A DNA stretch of 64,000 nucleotides from Propionivibrio sp. (GCA_016705685.1 JADJLB010000001.1:930001-994000); one strand, 5' to 3'; shown: positions 37,349 through 50,653, numbered from the stretch's first letter. Translations and numbers: made by a program. The notes: generated by a model from the sequence alone, not told the origin.

Positions 37349-38330
37349 GTACGAACGAATCGTCGAGTACGCCGGGGCGTGCGGTTCGCGCATTCGATTG
37401 GGCGCAGGCGGTGGCGAAGCCTATCGCCGATTCCAGTGTTTCCATGGGGAGCTTGTCCCAGGGGCGCGGCGCGTCCATGACCAATAATTGCGCCAGCATC
37501 CCGGCCAGGAATGCGTCACCGCTGCCAATGGGGTTGATGGTCTCGGCGGCCGAAAGCCGGGGGACGGGCAAGGTCCGAACCACCCCGTTGCGGACAAGCA
37601 GCGTGCTGTCGGCGCCACGCGTCAGGACGAAAACGGCGGAATGAAGTGTCGACACCTCGGCGATGGCCTCCATGAATTCGGGCGCAGCGTGCGCCTCGGC
37701 CCGACCTCTGCTGAGCCCGGAAGTGCCGAACCGGCCCGCCAGAAAAGTCGCAACGAATTCGTCAAGGTTGATCTTGATCACGGCGGGTCGGGCGGCCAAA
37801 GCCGCACGGAGTTCAGAGCCCTGCATGTCCAGAAACACGGGGACGCCGTAATCTTGCGCCATCCCGGCCAGACGCGCCGGGAAACCCGCCGGATAGCCGG
37901 GCGCCATCGAGCCGGCGATGACCAGCGCAATGGCTGATGGCAGCAAGTCGTCTACAGTCTTGCTCAGGGCGACGACGCAGGATTCGTCCACCGGCGAGGA
38001 CGGTTCGACGAGTTCGGTGACACGGTTTCCGTGGGCGCCGCTGGTTTCCACAATAGAAGTGCAGGTGCGCAAGCGCCCGGAAGAAGGAATGAAACGCAGA
38101 TCCAGTCCTTCCCGCCGGGCCAGTGCGCTCAGCTCGTCGGCGTTGCTTCCGCCCTGAGCCAGGCAAACGGCCCGGCGGCCCAGTCGCCGCAGCACGCGAC
38201 AGACATTCACCCCCTTGCCGGCAACGTCGACCAGCACCTCGCCCAGCCGATTGACTTCTCCCGGAATCAGGGCGTCGATGAAAACCGTGTGCTGGAGTCC
38301 GGGGCTCAGGCAGATGCAGATGACGGACAT
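37335..38330 (-). CDS. PfkB-family sugar kinase (1-phosphofructokinase-like)
   Basis: This ribokinase-fold enzyme of 331 residues resembles the 1-phosphofructokinase/tagatose-6-phosphate kinase branch. It starts MSVICICLSPGLQHTVFID and has VDVAGKGVNVCRVLRRLG (sugar-binding glycines). The C-terminal signature is NPIGSGDAFLAGMLAQ, where the Asp is the catalytic base; the usual T/A-V-GAGD is replaced by NPIGSGD. The adjacent transketolase suggests a sugar-phosphate role, but no PTS genes are present, so FruK is not assured. The C-terminus overlaps the SemiSWEET gene end to end. Confidence 0.82.
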   Translation of the reverse strand: MSVICICLSPGLQHTVFIDALIPGEVNRLGEVLVDVAGKGVNVCRVLRRLGRRAVCLAQGGSNADELSALARREGLDLRFIPSSGRLRTCTSIVETSGAHGNRVTELVEPSSPVDESCVVALSKTVDDLLPSAIALVIAGSMAPGYPAGFPARLAGMAQDYGVPVFLDMQGSELRAALAARPAVIKINLDEFVATFLAGRFGTSGLSRGRAEAHAAPEFMEAIAEVSTLHSAVFVLTRGADSTLLVRNGVVRTLPVPRLSAAETINPIGSGDAFLAGMLAQLLVMDAPRPWDKLPMETLESAIGFATACAQSNARTARPGVLDDSFVLTRT

Positions 38331-38363
38331 GGTCCTGGAAACCTGGAAGCCGAAGTCAAACGT

Positions 38364-38390
38364 AAAAGACCCGGCGCGAACGTCGGGTCT
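38364..38390 (-). terminator. Rho-independent terminator after transketolase
   Basis: The stem AGACCCG / CGGGTCT (38367-38373 with 38384-38390) is followed on the minus strand by TTTT (38367-38364). It lies about 30 bases after the transketolase stop and 34 bases before the PfkB kinase start, so it separates the two genes. Confidence 0.75.
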
Positions 38391-38420
38391 CGGTTATGGC
38401 CATCTAAGCGCTCGGGTCAA

Positions 38421-40424
38421 TCAACCGGCGATGACGCCCTCGACTGCCTCGGCCACCTTGGCTGCCGTGATGCCGAGGAAATCGAAGACCTGATTGGCCG
38501 GCCCGCACTCGCCGAAGCGGTCGATGCCGACAACGGCGCCTTCGAGGCCCACGTACTGACGCCAGTAGCCGGTGACGCCCGCCTCGACGGCCACGCGCGG
38601 CACACCGCGCGGCAGCACCGCATCGCGATAGCCGGCGTCCTGCTGATCGAACACGAAGCTTGAAGGCATGGAAACGACGCGAACGGCGATTCCCTTTGCG
38701 GCCAGCGATTGCTGGGCGGCGACGGCCAGGCCCACCTCGGAACCGGTGGCGATGATCACCGCTTTAAGTGCGCCGACAGCCTCCTTGAGCACATAGCCTC
38801 CATTACGGATGGCCGCAATCTGCCCGGCGTCGCGAGGCTGATGGGGAAGGTTCTGGCGCGTCAGGATCAGAGCGGTCGGGGTGTTACGGTGTTCGATGGC
38901 GATCTGCCAGGCGACGAAGGTTTCCACGCTGTCGCAGGGACGCCACACATCCAGGTTCGGCATCATGCGCAGGGTAGCGGTCTGCTCGATCGGCTGGTGC
39001 GTCGGGCCGTCTTCGCCGACGCCAACGGAATCGTGCGAAAAGACATAGATCGGGTTGATGCGCATCAGCGCCGCCATGCGGATGGCGTTGCGCGCATACT
39101 CGGAAAACATCAGGAAGGTGCCGCCAAACGGACGCAGGCCGCCGTGCAGAAGCATTCCGTTCATGACTACGGCCATACCGAATTCGCGCACGCCATAGTG
39201 GATGTAGTTGCCGCCTTCGGCCATGGCTTCCGGGCGTACGCTGCGGCAGCCTTTCCACAGGGTCAGATTGGACCCGGCCAGGTCGGCTGAACCACCAACG
39301 AATTCCGGCATCAACGGCGCCAGCGCCTGAATGGCGTTCTGCGACGACTTGCGTGTGGCGATCACTTCACCCTTGGCGGCGATGTCTTGCAAGATTTCCG
39401 CTGTCCGGGCAGTGAATTCGGAATTGAGATCACCCTTCGTGCGGCGCTCGAATTCAGCCGCCAGCGCCGGGTGAGCTTTGCGATAGGCGTCAAACAAGGC
39501 TTGCCAATCCGCCTGGAGTTTGGCACCCGCATCGCGGCTGTTCCAGCCGGCGCGCACCTCAGCGGAAATTTCGAATTCACCCTCGGTGATGCCCAGCGCG
39601 GCGCGCGTCGCGGCGATTTCGTCCTTGCCCAGCGGAGCGCCGTGCACGTCGTGGGTGCCGGCCTTGTTCGGCGATCCCTTGCCGATGATCGTCTTGCAGC
39701 AGATCAGCGTTGGTTTCTTGCTCTGCGATTTTGCCGCGACTATGGCGCGATCGACCGCATCGATGTCGTGACCATCGACATCGCGGATCACGTTCCAGCC
39801 ATAGGCCTCGAAACGCCCGGGCGTATCGTCGGTGAACCAGCCTTCGACGTGCCCGTCGATGGAAATGCCGTTGTCGTCGTAGAAAGCGATGATCTTGGCC
39901 AGCTTCCAGGTGCCCGCCAGCGAACAGACTTCATGGGAAATGCCTTCCATCATGCAACCATCGCCCATGAAGGCGTAGTTGTAATGGTCGACAATCGGGA
40001 AACCCTCACGATTGAACTCGGCGGCCAGCAGCTTTTCGGCCAGGGCGAAGCCGACGATATTGCCGATACCCTGCCCGAGCGGGCCGGTGGTCGTCTCGAC
40101 GCCCGCCGTGTGACCATACTCCGGGTGCCCCGGCGTCTTGCTGTGCAGTTGGCGGAAGCGCTTGAGTTCGTCGAGCGGCAGGTCGTAGCCGGTCAGGTGC
40201 AGCAGGGCATAGAGCAGCATCGAGCTATGGCCGTTGGACAGCACGAAGCGGTCGCGGTTGGGCCATTTGGGGTCGGCCGGATTATGTCTGAGGTGGCGAT
40301 TCCACAGGGCAACCGCGATTTCAGCCATGCCCATCGGAGCACCCGGGTGCCCCGAATTGGCGGCTTGAACAGCATCCATGGCCAGCACGCGAATTGCATT
40401 TGCCAGCGAAGCCTGAGAAACCAT
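38421..40424 (-). CDS. tkt: Transketolase
   Basis: Transketolase transfers two-carbon units between ketose and aldose phosphates in the pentose-phosphate and Calvin cycles, using thiamine diphosphate. The 667 residues are the standard length. The N-terminal domain has [20 protein letters not shown] and [20 protein letters not shown]. The ThDP motif is [13 protein letters not shown] with [11 protein letters not shown]. The middle domain has [20 protein letters not shown] and [15 protein letters not shown] (the pyrimidine-domain acidic residue), and [17 protein letters not shown] closes the C-terminal domain. It is preceded by the HAD phosphatase gene (87-base gap) and followed by a terminator. 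No other Calvin-cycle genes are nearby. Confidence 0.96.
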   Translation of the reverse strand: MVSQASLANAIRVLAMDAVQAANSGHPGAPMGMAEIAVALWNRHLRHNPADPKWPNRDRFVLSNGHSSMLLYALLHLTGYDLPLDELKRFRQLHSKTPGHPEYGHTAGVETTTGPLGQGIGNIVGFALAEKLLAAEFNREGFPIVDHYNYAFMGDGCMMEGISHEVCSLAGTWKLAKIIAFYDDNGISIDGHVEGWFTDDTPGRFEAYGWNVIRDVDGHDIDAVDRAIVAAKSQSKKPTLICCKTIIGKGSPNKAGTHDVHGAPLGKDEIAATRAALGITEGEFEISAEVRAGWNSRDAGAKLQADWQALFDAYRKAHPALAAEFERRTKGDLNSEFTARTAEILQDIAAKGEVIATRKSSQNAIQALAPLMPEFVGGSADLAGSNLTLWKGCRSVRPEAMAEGGNYIHYGVREFGMAVVMNGMLLHGGLRPFGGTFLMFSEYARNAIRMAALMRINPIYVFSHDSVGVGEDGPTHQPIEQTATLRMMPNLDVWRPCDSVETFVAWQIAIEHRNTPTALILTRQNLPHQPRDAGQIAAIRNGGYVLKEAVGALKAVIIATGSEVGLAVAAQQSLAAKGIAVRVVSMPSSFVFDQQDAGYRDAVLPRGVPRVAVEAGVTGYWRQYVGLEGAVVGIDRFGECGPANQVFDFLGITAAKVAEAVEGVIAG

Positions 40425-40510
40425 TTGCTAACCCTTCCGATTGATTGAAAATTGTTGGTCAGCGCCGATTTTTGGCCGGCTAGCTGAAGACCCTACATTC
40501 TATCCGGATG

Positions 40511-41338
40511 CTACGCGACTGTCAGTACGAAACGCTGCAGGGTATCCGCGATGGCGTCGCTGTCGTTGCTTCCCGTGACCCAGTCGGCGCACGCCCGCAC
40601 CTCGGCCCGGCTGTTTTCCATGGCCACGCCCAGGCCGGCCATGCGCAGCATTTCGATGTCATTCTGCTGGTCGCCGAAGGCAATCACTTCGTCGCGCGCG
40701 ATGCCTTGTTCGGCGATCCAGGCGTTGAGGCGCCTGCCTTTGCTGTTGCCGGCGTGCGCGATATCGAGGCGGTTGTGCGCGGACCACTCGCCGCTCAAGC
40801 CAAGGGTCGTTTCGAGATCGGCGGCGAAGGCGCTCATGCTCGTCAGGTCGTCGCCGGCCGTAGCAAACTTCCACACCGTTTCGCATTCGTCGAGCATGCG
40901 CTCGAAGGAGTCAATCCGGTCAATGCGCGGGCGCACATCCTGCGGCAGGGTGGCCGACCAATCCAACAGTTTGTTGACGTGGTAACTCTCTCTTTCATAA
41001 GCCATGAAATCGTCGGCGTAGATCATCGTGTAGATACCGCGATCGCGTATCAGCCTGAGCAAACGGCAAGCTTCCTGTCGCGAAAACGGGTTGCTGGCCA
41101 GCGGTCGGCCGGCGCGAAAATCGTACATATATGTCCCGTTGCAGCAGATGGCCGGCAGTTCAAGCCCCAGTTGGCGCCAGTAGGGATAGGCCGCGCCATG
41201 ATGGCGGCCGGTCACGATCATGACTTGCACGCCCTTGGCGCGCACGCGAGCCAGCGCGTCTATCGTTTCGCGGCGAATCTGCAACTGGCTGTCGAGCAGG
41301 GTTCCGTCGAGATCCAGTGCGACCAATCGATACTTCAT
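40511..41338 (-). CDS. HAD-IIB (Cof-type) sugar-phosphate phosphatase
   Basis: The protein has 275 residues from ATG 41338, chosen for the GGGGAAG site upstream and because the HAD motif 1 (MKYRLVALDLDGTLLDSQLQ) then stands at the N-terminus. Motif II is VMIVTGRHHGA and the C-terminal motif is KGRRLNAWIAEQGI with IAFGDQQNDIEMLRMAGLG. The inserted cap is type C2B, as in YidA and Cof. These enzymes hydrolyse sugar phosphates, flavin mononucleotide or PLP; the substrate is unknown here. The gene sits between a CoA-transferase and transketolase, all in one direction. Confidence 0.88.
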   Translation of the reverse strand: MKYRLVALDLDGTLLDSQLQIRRETIDALARVRAKGVQVMIVTGRHHGAAYPYWRQLGLELPAICCNGTYMYDFRAGRPLASNPFSRQEACRLLRLIRDRGIYTMIYADDFMAYERESYHVNKLLDWSATLPQDVRPRIDRIDSFERMLDECETVWKFATAGDDLTSMSAFAADLETTLGLSGEWSAHNRLDIAHAGNSKGRRLNAWIAEQGIARDEVIAFGDQQNDIEMLRMAGLGVAMENSRAEVRACADWVTGSNDSDAIADTLQRFVLTVA

Positions 41339-41378
41339 GCTCTTCCCCTGGAACCATCCGGCCGCTGTCCGTGATTTT

Positions 41379-43019
41379 TCATCGGGCGCCATCGTCAGAT
41401 GCGGTGGCCAGAATATCGTCGCGAATGTCCATCGGTTCGTTGCGGAAGATTCGTGCATCCATGGTTTTCAGTTGCCGGCTGATTGCCGGGCGGAATCCCA
41501 TTTGCGCCAGAATATCGCGCTCCAGATCGACGCCGGGGGCGATCTCGATCAGCTCCAGCCCGTCGGCGATCAGGCGAAAGACGCAGCGCTCAGTGATGTA
41601 CAGCACCGGTTGTCCGCGCTTGAAGGCGTATTCGCCGCTGAACGTGCGATGTTCCACCTCGGGGACGAATTTCGCCATTTCGCCTTCTTTAAGAATTTGA
41701 AGGGCGCCATCGGCGATGCCGATTTCAAGATGGCCGGCCGTGAAGGTGCCGACGAAGACCAGTCGCTTGGCGTTCTGGCTGATGTTGATGAAGCCCCCGG
41801 CGCCGGAAAGACGCGTTCCGAATTTGCTGACGTTGAGGTTGCCGTGCCGGTCGGCCTGCGCCAGACCGAGGAAAGCGAGGTCCAGCCCGCCGCCATCGTA
41901 GAAATCGAATTGCGAGGGTTGGTCGATGATGGCTTCGGCGTTGGTGGCCGCGCCGAAGCTCAGTCCGCCGGCTGGAATGCCGCCGACCACGCCGGGTTCG
42001 GCGGTGAGTGTCATCAGGTCGATGATCTTTTCTTCGGCGGCGACGCTGGCCACGCCTTCGGGCATGCCGATGCCGAGATTGACGACGACATCGGGTCTGA
42101 GTTCGAATGCTGCGCGTCGGGCGATGATCTTGCGTTCGTCCAGTTCCATCGCCGGAATGGCCGACATCGGCACCCTGAGTTCTCCGGCAAACGCCGCGCT
42201 ATAGGGTTCGACGAAGGTTTGCATCTGGTATTCGGGCTTTTCGGAGACGACCACGCAATCGACCAGGATGCCGGGAATTTTTACCTGACGCGAGTTGAGT
42301 GAACCGCGCTCGGCGATGCGCTCGACCTGGGCGATGACGATTCCGCCCGAATTGTGCGCCGCCATGGCAATAGCCAGCGCCTCCAGCGTCAGCGCCTCCT
42401 TCTCCATGGTGATATTGCCGTCGGGGTCGGCGGTGGTGCCGCGAACGATGCCGACATTGATCGGGTAGGTTTTGTAGAAGAGATATTCTTCGCCGTCGAT
42501 GACCATCAGTTCGATCAGGTCTTTCTTCGTGATGGCGTTGATCTTGCCGCCGCCATGGCGCGGATCGACGAAGGTGCCCAAACCAACACGCGACAGCAGC
42601 CCCGGCTTGCCCGCCGCGATGTCGCGGAACAGGTGGGTAATGATGCCCTGCGGCAGGTTATAGGCCTCGATCAGGTTGTTGACAGCGAGCCGCTGCAGCT
42701 TGGGCGCCAGCCCCCAATGCCCGCCGATCACGCGGGCGACCAGGCCTTCGTGGCCGAAGTGGTTCAGGCCGCGATCCTTGCCGTCGCCCTGGCCGGCGGC
42801 GTAGGTCAGCGTCAGATTGCGCGGCGTGCCCGCCGGGGACAGCGGGTCGGCGCCAATAAAGCGCTGTTCGACGGCAACGGCAATGTTTTCGGCAAAACCA
42901 ATGCCGATAAAGCCGCCGGTGGCGACCGTGTCACCATCGCGGATCAGGCGTACGGCTTCGGCCGCGCTGACGATCTTGTTGCGTTTTTCAGCGGCTGGCG
43001 TGGACTTATTGCGGGTCAC
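41379..43019 (-). CDS. Acyl-CoA:acetate/propionate CoA-transferase (YdiF-type)
   Basis: This fused alpha-beta CoA-transferase has 546 residues and resembles E. coli YdiF and propionate CoA-transferases. The first half has [20 protein letters not shown] and [20 protein letters not shown]. The second half has [19 protein letters not shown] and [20 protein letters not shown]; the Glu in TAEPGVVGG is the expected residue that carries CoA as a thioester. The start is GTG 43019 with AAGGAGG eight bases upstream. It follows the aminotransferase by 27 bases, so the two are likely one transcript. Acetate or propionate as donor or acceptor would fit the propionyl-CoA genes in the window, but this is inference. 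Confidence 0.9.
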   Translation of the reverse strand: MTRNKSTPAAEKRNKIVSAAEAVRLIRDGDTVATGGFIGIGFAENIAVAVEQRFIGADPLSPAGTPRNLTLTYAAGQGDGKDRGLNHFGHEGLVARVIGGHWGLAPKLQRLAVNNLIEAYNLPQGIITHLFRDIAAGKPGLLSRVGLGTFVDPRHGGGKINAITKKDLIELMVIDGEEYLFYKTYPINVGIVRGTTADPDGNITMEKEALTLEALAIAMAAHNSGGIVIAQVERIAERGSLNSRQVKIPGILVDCVVVSEKPEYQMQTFVEPYSAAFAGELRVPMSAIPAMELDERKIIARRAAFELRPDVVVNLGIGMPEGVASVAAEEKIIDLMTLTAEPGVVGGIPAGGLSFGAATNAEAIIDQPSQFDFYDGGGLDLAFLGLAQADRHGNLNVSKFGTRLSGAGGFINISQNAKRLVFVGTFTAGHLEIGIADGALQILKEGEMAKFVPEVEHRTFSGEYAFKRGQPVLYITERCVFRLIADGLELIEIAPGVDLERDILAQMGFRPAISRQLKTMDARIFRNEPMDIRDDILATASDDGAR

Positions 43020-43046
43020 AGCATTCCTCCTTGCGGGTTCTTCTGG

Positions 43047-44183
43047 CTATTCAAGTTCCCCAAGCTTCTTTAACGCATCCTCGAGAATGCTCAGTGTGCG
43101 TTCCGGCCGATGCAGCTTTTCGAGGCCGAACAGACCGATACGGAATGTTCGGAAATCGGCAGGTTCGTCGCACTGCAGCGGAACGCCGGCAGCGGTCTGG
43201 AGCCCGGTCCGGATGAACTTCTTCCCCGACTGGATCTCCGGGTCGGTGGTATAGCTGACCACCACACCGGGCGCCTGGAAGCCCTCGGCTGCAACGCTGG
43301 GGAAACCTCTGGCGACCAGCAGCTCGCGCACTTGCCGCCCGAGTTCCTGCTGCTCGCGGCACACCCGGTCGAAGCCATACGCTTCGGTTTCCAGCATGAC
43401 GCCGCGCAGCACGGCGAGCGCATCGGTAGGCATCGTGGCATGGTAGGCATGGCCACCGTTCTCGAAAGCTTCCATGATCTGCAGCCATTTCTTCAGGTCG
43501 CAGGCGAAGCTGCTGCTGGTGGTCGTGTCGATCCGTTCGCGCGCGCGTTCGCCGATGGCGACCAGGGCACAACACGGCGAGCTGCTCCAGCCTTTTTGCG
43601 GGGCGCTGATCAGCACGTCGACATCGTTGACGACCATGTCGACCCAGACGGCGCCCGAGGCGACGCAATCGAGCACGAACAGGCCATTGTGCTCGTGTAC
43701 CGCAGCGCCGACGGCACGCAGGTAAGCGTCAGGCAGAATCATGCCGGAGGCCGTTTCGACATGCGGCGCAAACACAATATCCGGTCGGTGTTCACGGATC
43801 GCGGCGACGACTTCGTCGATCGGCGCCGGAGTGTAAGGGGCCTGGCTGTCGCCACCGACCGGGCGGGCTTTGAGGACGATGCTCGCCGACGGGATACGGC
43901 CCATCTCGAAAATCTGCGTCCAGCGGTAGCTGAACCAGCCGTTGCGGATGACCAGGCATTTCTTGTCGGTGGCGAATTGACGCGCTACCGCTTCCATGCC
44001 GATGGTGCCGTTGCCTGGGACGACGATCGCGGCCTTTGCGTTGTAAACAGTCTTGAGGATGCGCGAGATATCCTTCATCACGCCCTGGAAACGTTGCGAC
44101 ATGTGGTTGAGCGCGCGATCGGTATAGACCACCGAGTATTCGAGCAGGCCCTGAGGGTCGGGCTGGGGCAGCAAAGCGGGCAT
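43047..44183 (-). CDS. Class V aminotransferase (serine/alanine-glyoxylate type)
   Basis: This PLP enzyme has 378 residues from ATG 44183, which follows AGGAGA. The frame extends upstream without homology. IVVPGNGTIGMEAVARQFAT binds the cofactor phosphate, FAPHVETASGMILPD and FVLDCVASGAVWVDM hold the pyridine aspartate, and SAPQKGWSSSPC carries the Schiff-base lysine. The fold matches the alanine-glyoxylate and serine-pyruvate transaminase group. The amino donor is not determined by the sequence. It lies immediately before the CoA-transferase gene. The leuS gene diverges from it. Confidence 0.87.
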   Translation of the reverse strand: MPALLPQPDPQGLLEYSVVYTDRALNHMSQRFQGVMKDISRILKTVYNAKAAIVVPGNGTIGMEAVARQFATDKKCLVIRNGWFSYRWTQIFEMGRIPSASIVLKARPVGGDSQAPYTPAPIDEVVAAIREHRPDIVFAPHVETASGMILPDAYLRAVGAAVHEHNGLFVLDCVASGAVWVDMVVNDVDVLISAPQKGWSSSPCCALVAIGERARERIDTTTSSSFACDLKKWLQIMEAFENGGHAYHATMPTDALAVLRGVMLETEAYGFDRVCREQQELGRQVRELLVARGFPSVAAEGFQAPGVVVSYTTDPEIQSGKKFIRTGLQTAAGVPLQCDEPADFRTFRIGLFGLEKLHRPERTLSILEDALKKLGELE

Positions 44184-44198
44184 GGTCGCTTCTCCTGA

Positions 44199-47027
<2,829 letters not shown>

Positions 47028-47046
47028 AACCCGGAGGATGAACGTG

Positions 47047-47559
47047 ATGCGCACAACATGCCGATCGACCGCTCTGGTACTTTTCTCGCTGCTCATGGCC
47101 GGTTGCGGTTTCCAGCTTCGCGGCTCCTATGCCCTGCCTTACGAGAGCATTTACCTCGCCGTGCCGGACACCTCGGTCATCGGCGCCAACCTCAAGCGCA
47201 CCATACGTGCTTCGGGATCGACGCGCCTGGCTGAATCGGCCGAAGATGCGCAGGCGACTTTTCAGAACACGTTGGAGACGCGCGAACCGGTGATCCTCTC
47301 GCTTTCCGGCGCCGGTCGCGTTCGTGAGAAACGGTTGCGTTTCCGCTATGGCTACCGCGTGGTCGATAGCAAAGGGCGGAATCTGATCCTGCCCGGCTTG
47401 ATCGAACTGAATCGCGACCTGACCTATGCCGATTCGGCGGTGCTGGCCAAAACCCAGGAAGAGGAATTGCTCTGGCGGGACATGGAAAACGATCTGGTGC
47501 AGCAGTTGATGCGGCGTCTGGCGGCGTCCAAACCGGTGACGCCTGAAGCAGAGGAATAG
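47047..47559 (+). CDS. lptE: LPS-assembly lipoprotein LptE
   Basis: LptE is the outer-membrane lipoprotein that plugs the LptD barrel and helps insert LPS. The lipobox is LLMAGCGFQLRG, so the protein is cleaved before the Cys near residue 20. GGAGG at 47033-47037 sits directly against the ATG at 47038, too close for it. The ATG at 47047 (nine-base spacing) or the GTG at 47044 is therefore the real start. The mature part has LPYESIYLAVPDTS and SLSGAGRVREKRLRFRYGYR, typical of the LptE fold. It lies between leuS and holA, six bases before the holA start. Confidence 0.92.
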   Translation: MRTTCRSTALVLFSLLMAGCGFQLRGSYALPYESIYLAVPDTSVIGANLKRTIRASGSTRLAESAEDAQATFQNTLETREPVILSLSGAGRVREKRLRFRYGYRVVDSKGRNLILPGLIELNRDLTYADSAVLAKTQEEELLWRDMENDLVQQLMRRLAASKPVTPEAEE

Positions 47560-47565
47560 GTCGTC

Positions 47566-48573
47566 ATGCAGCTCAAGGGGGACCAGCTTGCCGCCCATCT
47601 TGAAAAGACCTTGCAGGCGGTTTATGTCGTCTATGGCGACGATCCCCTGTTGGTCATCGAGGCAGCCGATGCCATTCGCGCAGCAGCCCGCCGTCAGGGC
47701 TTTGACGAGCGTGTCGTGCTTACCGCCATCGCGGGATTCAACTGGGTCGAACTGCACCATGCGGCGGGAAACATGTCGCTGTTTGGCGGACGCACGCTGA
47801 TCGACCTGCGCATTCCGGCCGGAAAGCCGGGGCGCGAGGGCAGCGCGGCGATTCAGGAGTATTGCGAACGCCCCTCGCCGGATGCCCTGCTGCTGGTGAC
47901 GTTGCCGGGGCTCGACTGGACGGAGGAAAAGGCCGCCTGGCTGAAAGCCCTGACCGGCGCTGGCGTGGCGGTCAAACTGATCCCGCCCAACCTGGCGGAG
48001 CTGCCGGCCTGGATCGCCGGGCGTTTGCGCCGCCAGCAACAGCGTGCTGAACCCGACGGATTGCGCTTTATCGCCGAACGTGTCGAAGGCAACCTGCTGG
48101 CGGCCCATCAGGAAATTCTTAAACTCGGCCTGCTCTATCCGGCCGGAGATATTAGCCTCGAACAGGTGCAGGAAGCCGTGCTCAATGTCGCCCGCTACGA
48201 CCTAGACGGCTTGCGCGAGGCGCTTCTGGCCGGGGATGCGGTACGTCTGACGCGGACCCTCGATGGCCTGCAGCAGGAAGGCGAAGCGCCGCCCCTGGTG
48301 CTGTGGGCAATGACCGAAGAACTGCGCGCGCTGGCGCAGGTCAAGATCGGATTGCAGGAGAACAGGTCGCTCGACGGATTGCTCAAGGATGCGCGGGTTT
48401 GGGGTGCGCGACAGTCGCCCTTCAAGCGCGCCCTGCAACGCATCGACGTGAATCAGGCCAGTGCCGCTCTGGCGCAGGCGGCGGGCATCGACCGGATGAT
48501 CAAGGGCGCTGCCGGCGCCGGGGACGTGTGGGATGAATTTCTGCGCCTCGGATTGAGTATCGGCGCGCGCTGA
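47566..48573 (+). CDS. holA: DNA polymerase III subunit delta
   Basis: HolA is the clamp-loader subunit that opens the beta clamp. The 335-residue protein begins MQLKGDQLAAHLEKTLQAVY followed by VVYGDDPLLVIEAAD (domain I). LFGGRTLIDLRIPAGKPGRE contains the beta-clamp contact region. EGNLLAAHQEILKLGLLYP and RYDLDGLREALLAGDA form the middle domain. The C-terminal collar has QSPFKRALQRIDVNQASAAL. AGGAATAGG precedes the ATG. The leuS-lptE-holA order is conserved in proteobacteria and supports the call. Confidence 0.93.
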   Translation: MQLKGDQLAAHLEKTLQAVYVVYGDDPLLVIEAADAIRAAARRQGFDERVVLTAIAGFNWVELHHAAGNMSLFGGRTLIDLRIPAGKPGREGSAAIQEYCERPSPDALLLVTLPGLDWTEEKAAWLKALTGAGVAVKLIPPNLAELPAWIAGRLRRQQQRAEPDGLRFIAERVEGNLLAAHQEILKLGLLYPAGDISLEQVQEAVLNVARYDLDGLREALLAGDAVRLTRTLDGLQQEGEAPPLVLWAMTEELRALAQVKIGLQENRSLDGLLKDARVWGARQSPFKRALQRIDVNQASAALAQAAGIDRMIKGAAGAGDVWDEFLRLGLSIGAR

Positions 48574-48623
48574 AATCCTGACAGTCTGCTAGGATAAACG
48601 CCCTGGTCTTCAGAAGGATTGCC

Positions 48624-49466
48624 ATGCGTTTCGAAGGTTCCGAAAACTATGTCGCCACCCGCGATCTGACGCTCGCTGTCAATGCCGCCGTCACGCTGCA
48701 GCGCCCCCTGCTGATCAAGGGCGAGCCGGGTACCGGCAAAACCATGCTCGCCGAGGAAGTGGCCGGCGCGCTCGGCCTGCCGCTTTTTCAATGGCATATC
48801 AAGTCGACGACCAAGGCGCAGCAGGGCCTGTACGAGTACGACGCCGTTTCCCGCTTGCGCGACTCGCAACTCGGCGAGGCCAAGGTGGCCGACATCGCCA
48901 ATTACATCGTCAAGGGCGTGCTGTGGGAAGCCTTTAACTGCGAAACGCCGTCGGTGGTGCTGATCGACGAAATCGACAAGGCCGACATCGAATTCCCCAA
49001 CGACCTGCTGCGCGAACTCGACCGCATGGAGTTCTACGTCTATGAAACGCGGGAATTGGTCCGGGCCAGGCATCGGCCACTCCTGTTCATCACCTCGAAC
49101 AACGAGAAAGAACTGCCGGACGCCTTCCTGCGTCGCTGTTTTTTCCACTACATCAAATTTCCGGACAAGGAGACGATGGTCAAAATTGTCGATGTGCATT
49201 TTCCGGGGCTGAAGAAGAATCTGTTGCGCGAGGCGCTGGAGGTGTTTTTCGAACTGCGCGAAATACCGGGGCTGAAGAAGAAACCGTCGACCTCCGAGTT
49301 GTTGGACTGGCTCAAGCTCCTGCTGGCCGAGGATATTCCTCCCGAAGCTTTGCGCAGCCAGGATCAGAAGATCACCGTCCCGCCCCTGCACGGCGCCCTG
49401 CTCAAGAACGAGCAGGATGTCCATCTTTTCGAGCGGCTGATTTTCATGGCGCGCCAGAATCGCTAG
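48624..49466 (+). CDS. MoxR-family AAA+ ATPase
   Basis: The protein has 280 residues and is cytoplasmic. Walker A is KGEPGTGKTMLAEEVAGALG (about residues 34-53), Walker B is VVLIDEIDKADIEFP, and the sensor and arginine-finger region has LLFITSNNEKELPDAFLRRC. MoxR ATPases act as chaperones that mature metal enzymes or complexes together with a VWA partner. That partner is the next gene, 17 bases downstream. AAGGA precedes the ATG. Which enzyme this pair serves is not shown; CoxD/CoxE-type pairs serve CO dehydrogenase-like enzymes, but none is in the window. Confidence 0.9.
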   Translation: MRFEGSENYVATRDLTLAVNAAVTLQRPLLIKGEPGTGKTMLAEEVAGALGLPLFQWHIKSTTKAQQGLYEYDAVSRLRDSQLGEAKVADIANYIVKGVLWEAFNCETPSVVLIDEIDKADIEFPNDLLRELDRMEFYVYETRELVRARHRPLLFITSNNEKELPDAFLRRCFFHYIKFPDKETMVKIVDVHFPGLKKNLLREALEVFFELREIPGLKKKPSTSELLDWLKLLLAEDIPPEALRSQDQKITVPPLHGALLKNEQDVHLFERLIFMARQNR

Positions 49467-49483
49467 CGCGGGGTTCGGCCCGA

Positions 49484-50653
49484 ATGCTGATCGATTTCTT
49501 CCTCCATCTCAAGGCCAGCAAGCTCCCGGTATCGACGAAGGAGTTCTTGGTGCTGCTCGAAGCTTTGCAGCAGCACGTGGTCGAACACAGCCTGGACGAT
49601 TTCTACGTGCTGTCGCGGGCCACGCTGATCAAGGACGAAACACAATTCGACAAGTTCGACCGCGCCTTCGGCGAATATTTCAAAGGCGTTGAGGCGCTGC
49701 CCGGCATGGACGTGCTGATTCCCGAAGACTGGCTGCGTGACGCCATGAAGAAGCACCTGACCGACGTCGAGCGCGCCAAGCTGGAAAAATACGGCTGGGA
49801 CAAATTGATGGAAACCCTGAAGGAGCGCCTGGCCGAGCAGACCGAGCGCCATGCCGGCGGCAACAAGTGGATCGGTACTGGCGGTACCTCGCCTTTCGGG
49901 CACGGCGGCACGCATCCCGAGGGCATACGCTTCGGCGGCGAGAGCGAACACCGTTCGGCGGTCAAGGTCTGGGCCAAGCGCGAATTCAGAAACCTCGATG
50001 ACAATGTCGAGCTCGGCACGCGCAACATCAAGATCGCGCTGCGCCGCCTGCGCCACTTTGCCCGCCAGGGCGCGGCCGAAGAACTCGATCTGGACGGCAC
50101 CATCGCCGGCACGGCGCGCAACGCCGGCTGGCTGGATCTGCGGATGCGCCCGGAGCGGCACAACGCCGTCAAGGTGCTGCTCTTCCTCGACGTCGGCGGC
50201 TCGATGGACGACCACATACGCGTTTGCGAAGAACTGTTTTCGGCCTGTCGCAGCGAATTCAAGCATCTCGAATATTACTATTTCCACAATTTCGTCTATG
50301 AATGGGCGTGGCAAGACAATACCCGACGCCACACCGAGCGCATTCTCATGCTCGATCTGCTGCACAAGTACGGCAACGACTACAAGCTGATCCTTGTCGG
50401 CGATGCGACGATGAGTCCCTACGAAATTGCCCAGCCCGGCGGCAGCATCGAATACAACAACCGCGAAGCCGGCGCCGTCTGGTTGCGCCGACTCACCGAA
50501 AGCTGGCCGCATGCCATCTGGCTCAACCCCGAGCCGGAGCACTTCTGGCAATACCGCCAGTCGATCTCGATGGTCCACGAGTTGATGGGGGGGCGCATGT
50601 TTCCCCTGACGCTCGACGGGCTGGAGCGCGGCATGCGGCTGCTCAGCAAGTAG
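49484..50653 (+). CDS. VWA-domain protein (CoxE-like), partner of the MoxR ATPase
   Basis: The protein has 389 residues and no signal peptide. The N-terminal half is helical (MLIDFFLHLKASKLPVSTKE). A glycine-rich stretch follows (GTGGTSPFGHGGTHPEG, about residues 128-144). The VWA domain starts at about residue 224 with VLLFLDVGGSMDDHIRVCEE, a MIDAS-like site in which DxGGS replaces the usual DxSGS. It continues with DYKLILVGDATMSPYEI and the last residues are LERGMRLLSK. It pairs with the MoxR ATPase upstream, with which it is co-transcribed. Confidence 0.88.
   Translation: MLIDFFLHLKASKLPVSTKEFLVLLEALQQHVVEHSLDDFYVLSRATLIKDETQFDKFDRAFGEYFKGVEALPGMDVLIPEDWLRDAMKKHLTDVERAKLEKYGWDKLMETLKERLAEQTERHAGGNKWIGTGGTSPFGHGGTHPEGIRFGGESEHRSAVKVWAKREFRNLDDNVELGTRNIKIALRRLRHFARQGAAEELDLDGTIAGTARNAGWLDLRMRPERHNAVKVLLFLDVGGSMDDHIRVCEELFSACRSEFKHLEYYYFHNFVYEWAWQDNTRRHTERILMLDLLHKYGNDYKLILVGDATMSPYEIAQPGGSIEYNNREAGAVWLRRLTESWPHAIWLNPEPEHFWQYRQSISMVHELMGGRMFPLTLDGLERGMRLLSK

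Noticed and set aside
38335-38360. A further copy of the MITE end (tcctggaaacct)
   Set aside because: Only 12 bases match and the following sequence differs, unlike the 25 of 31 match at 61023.
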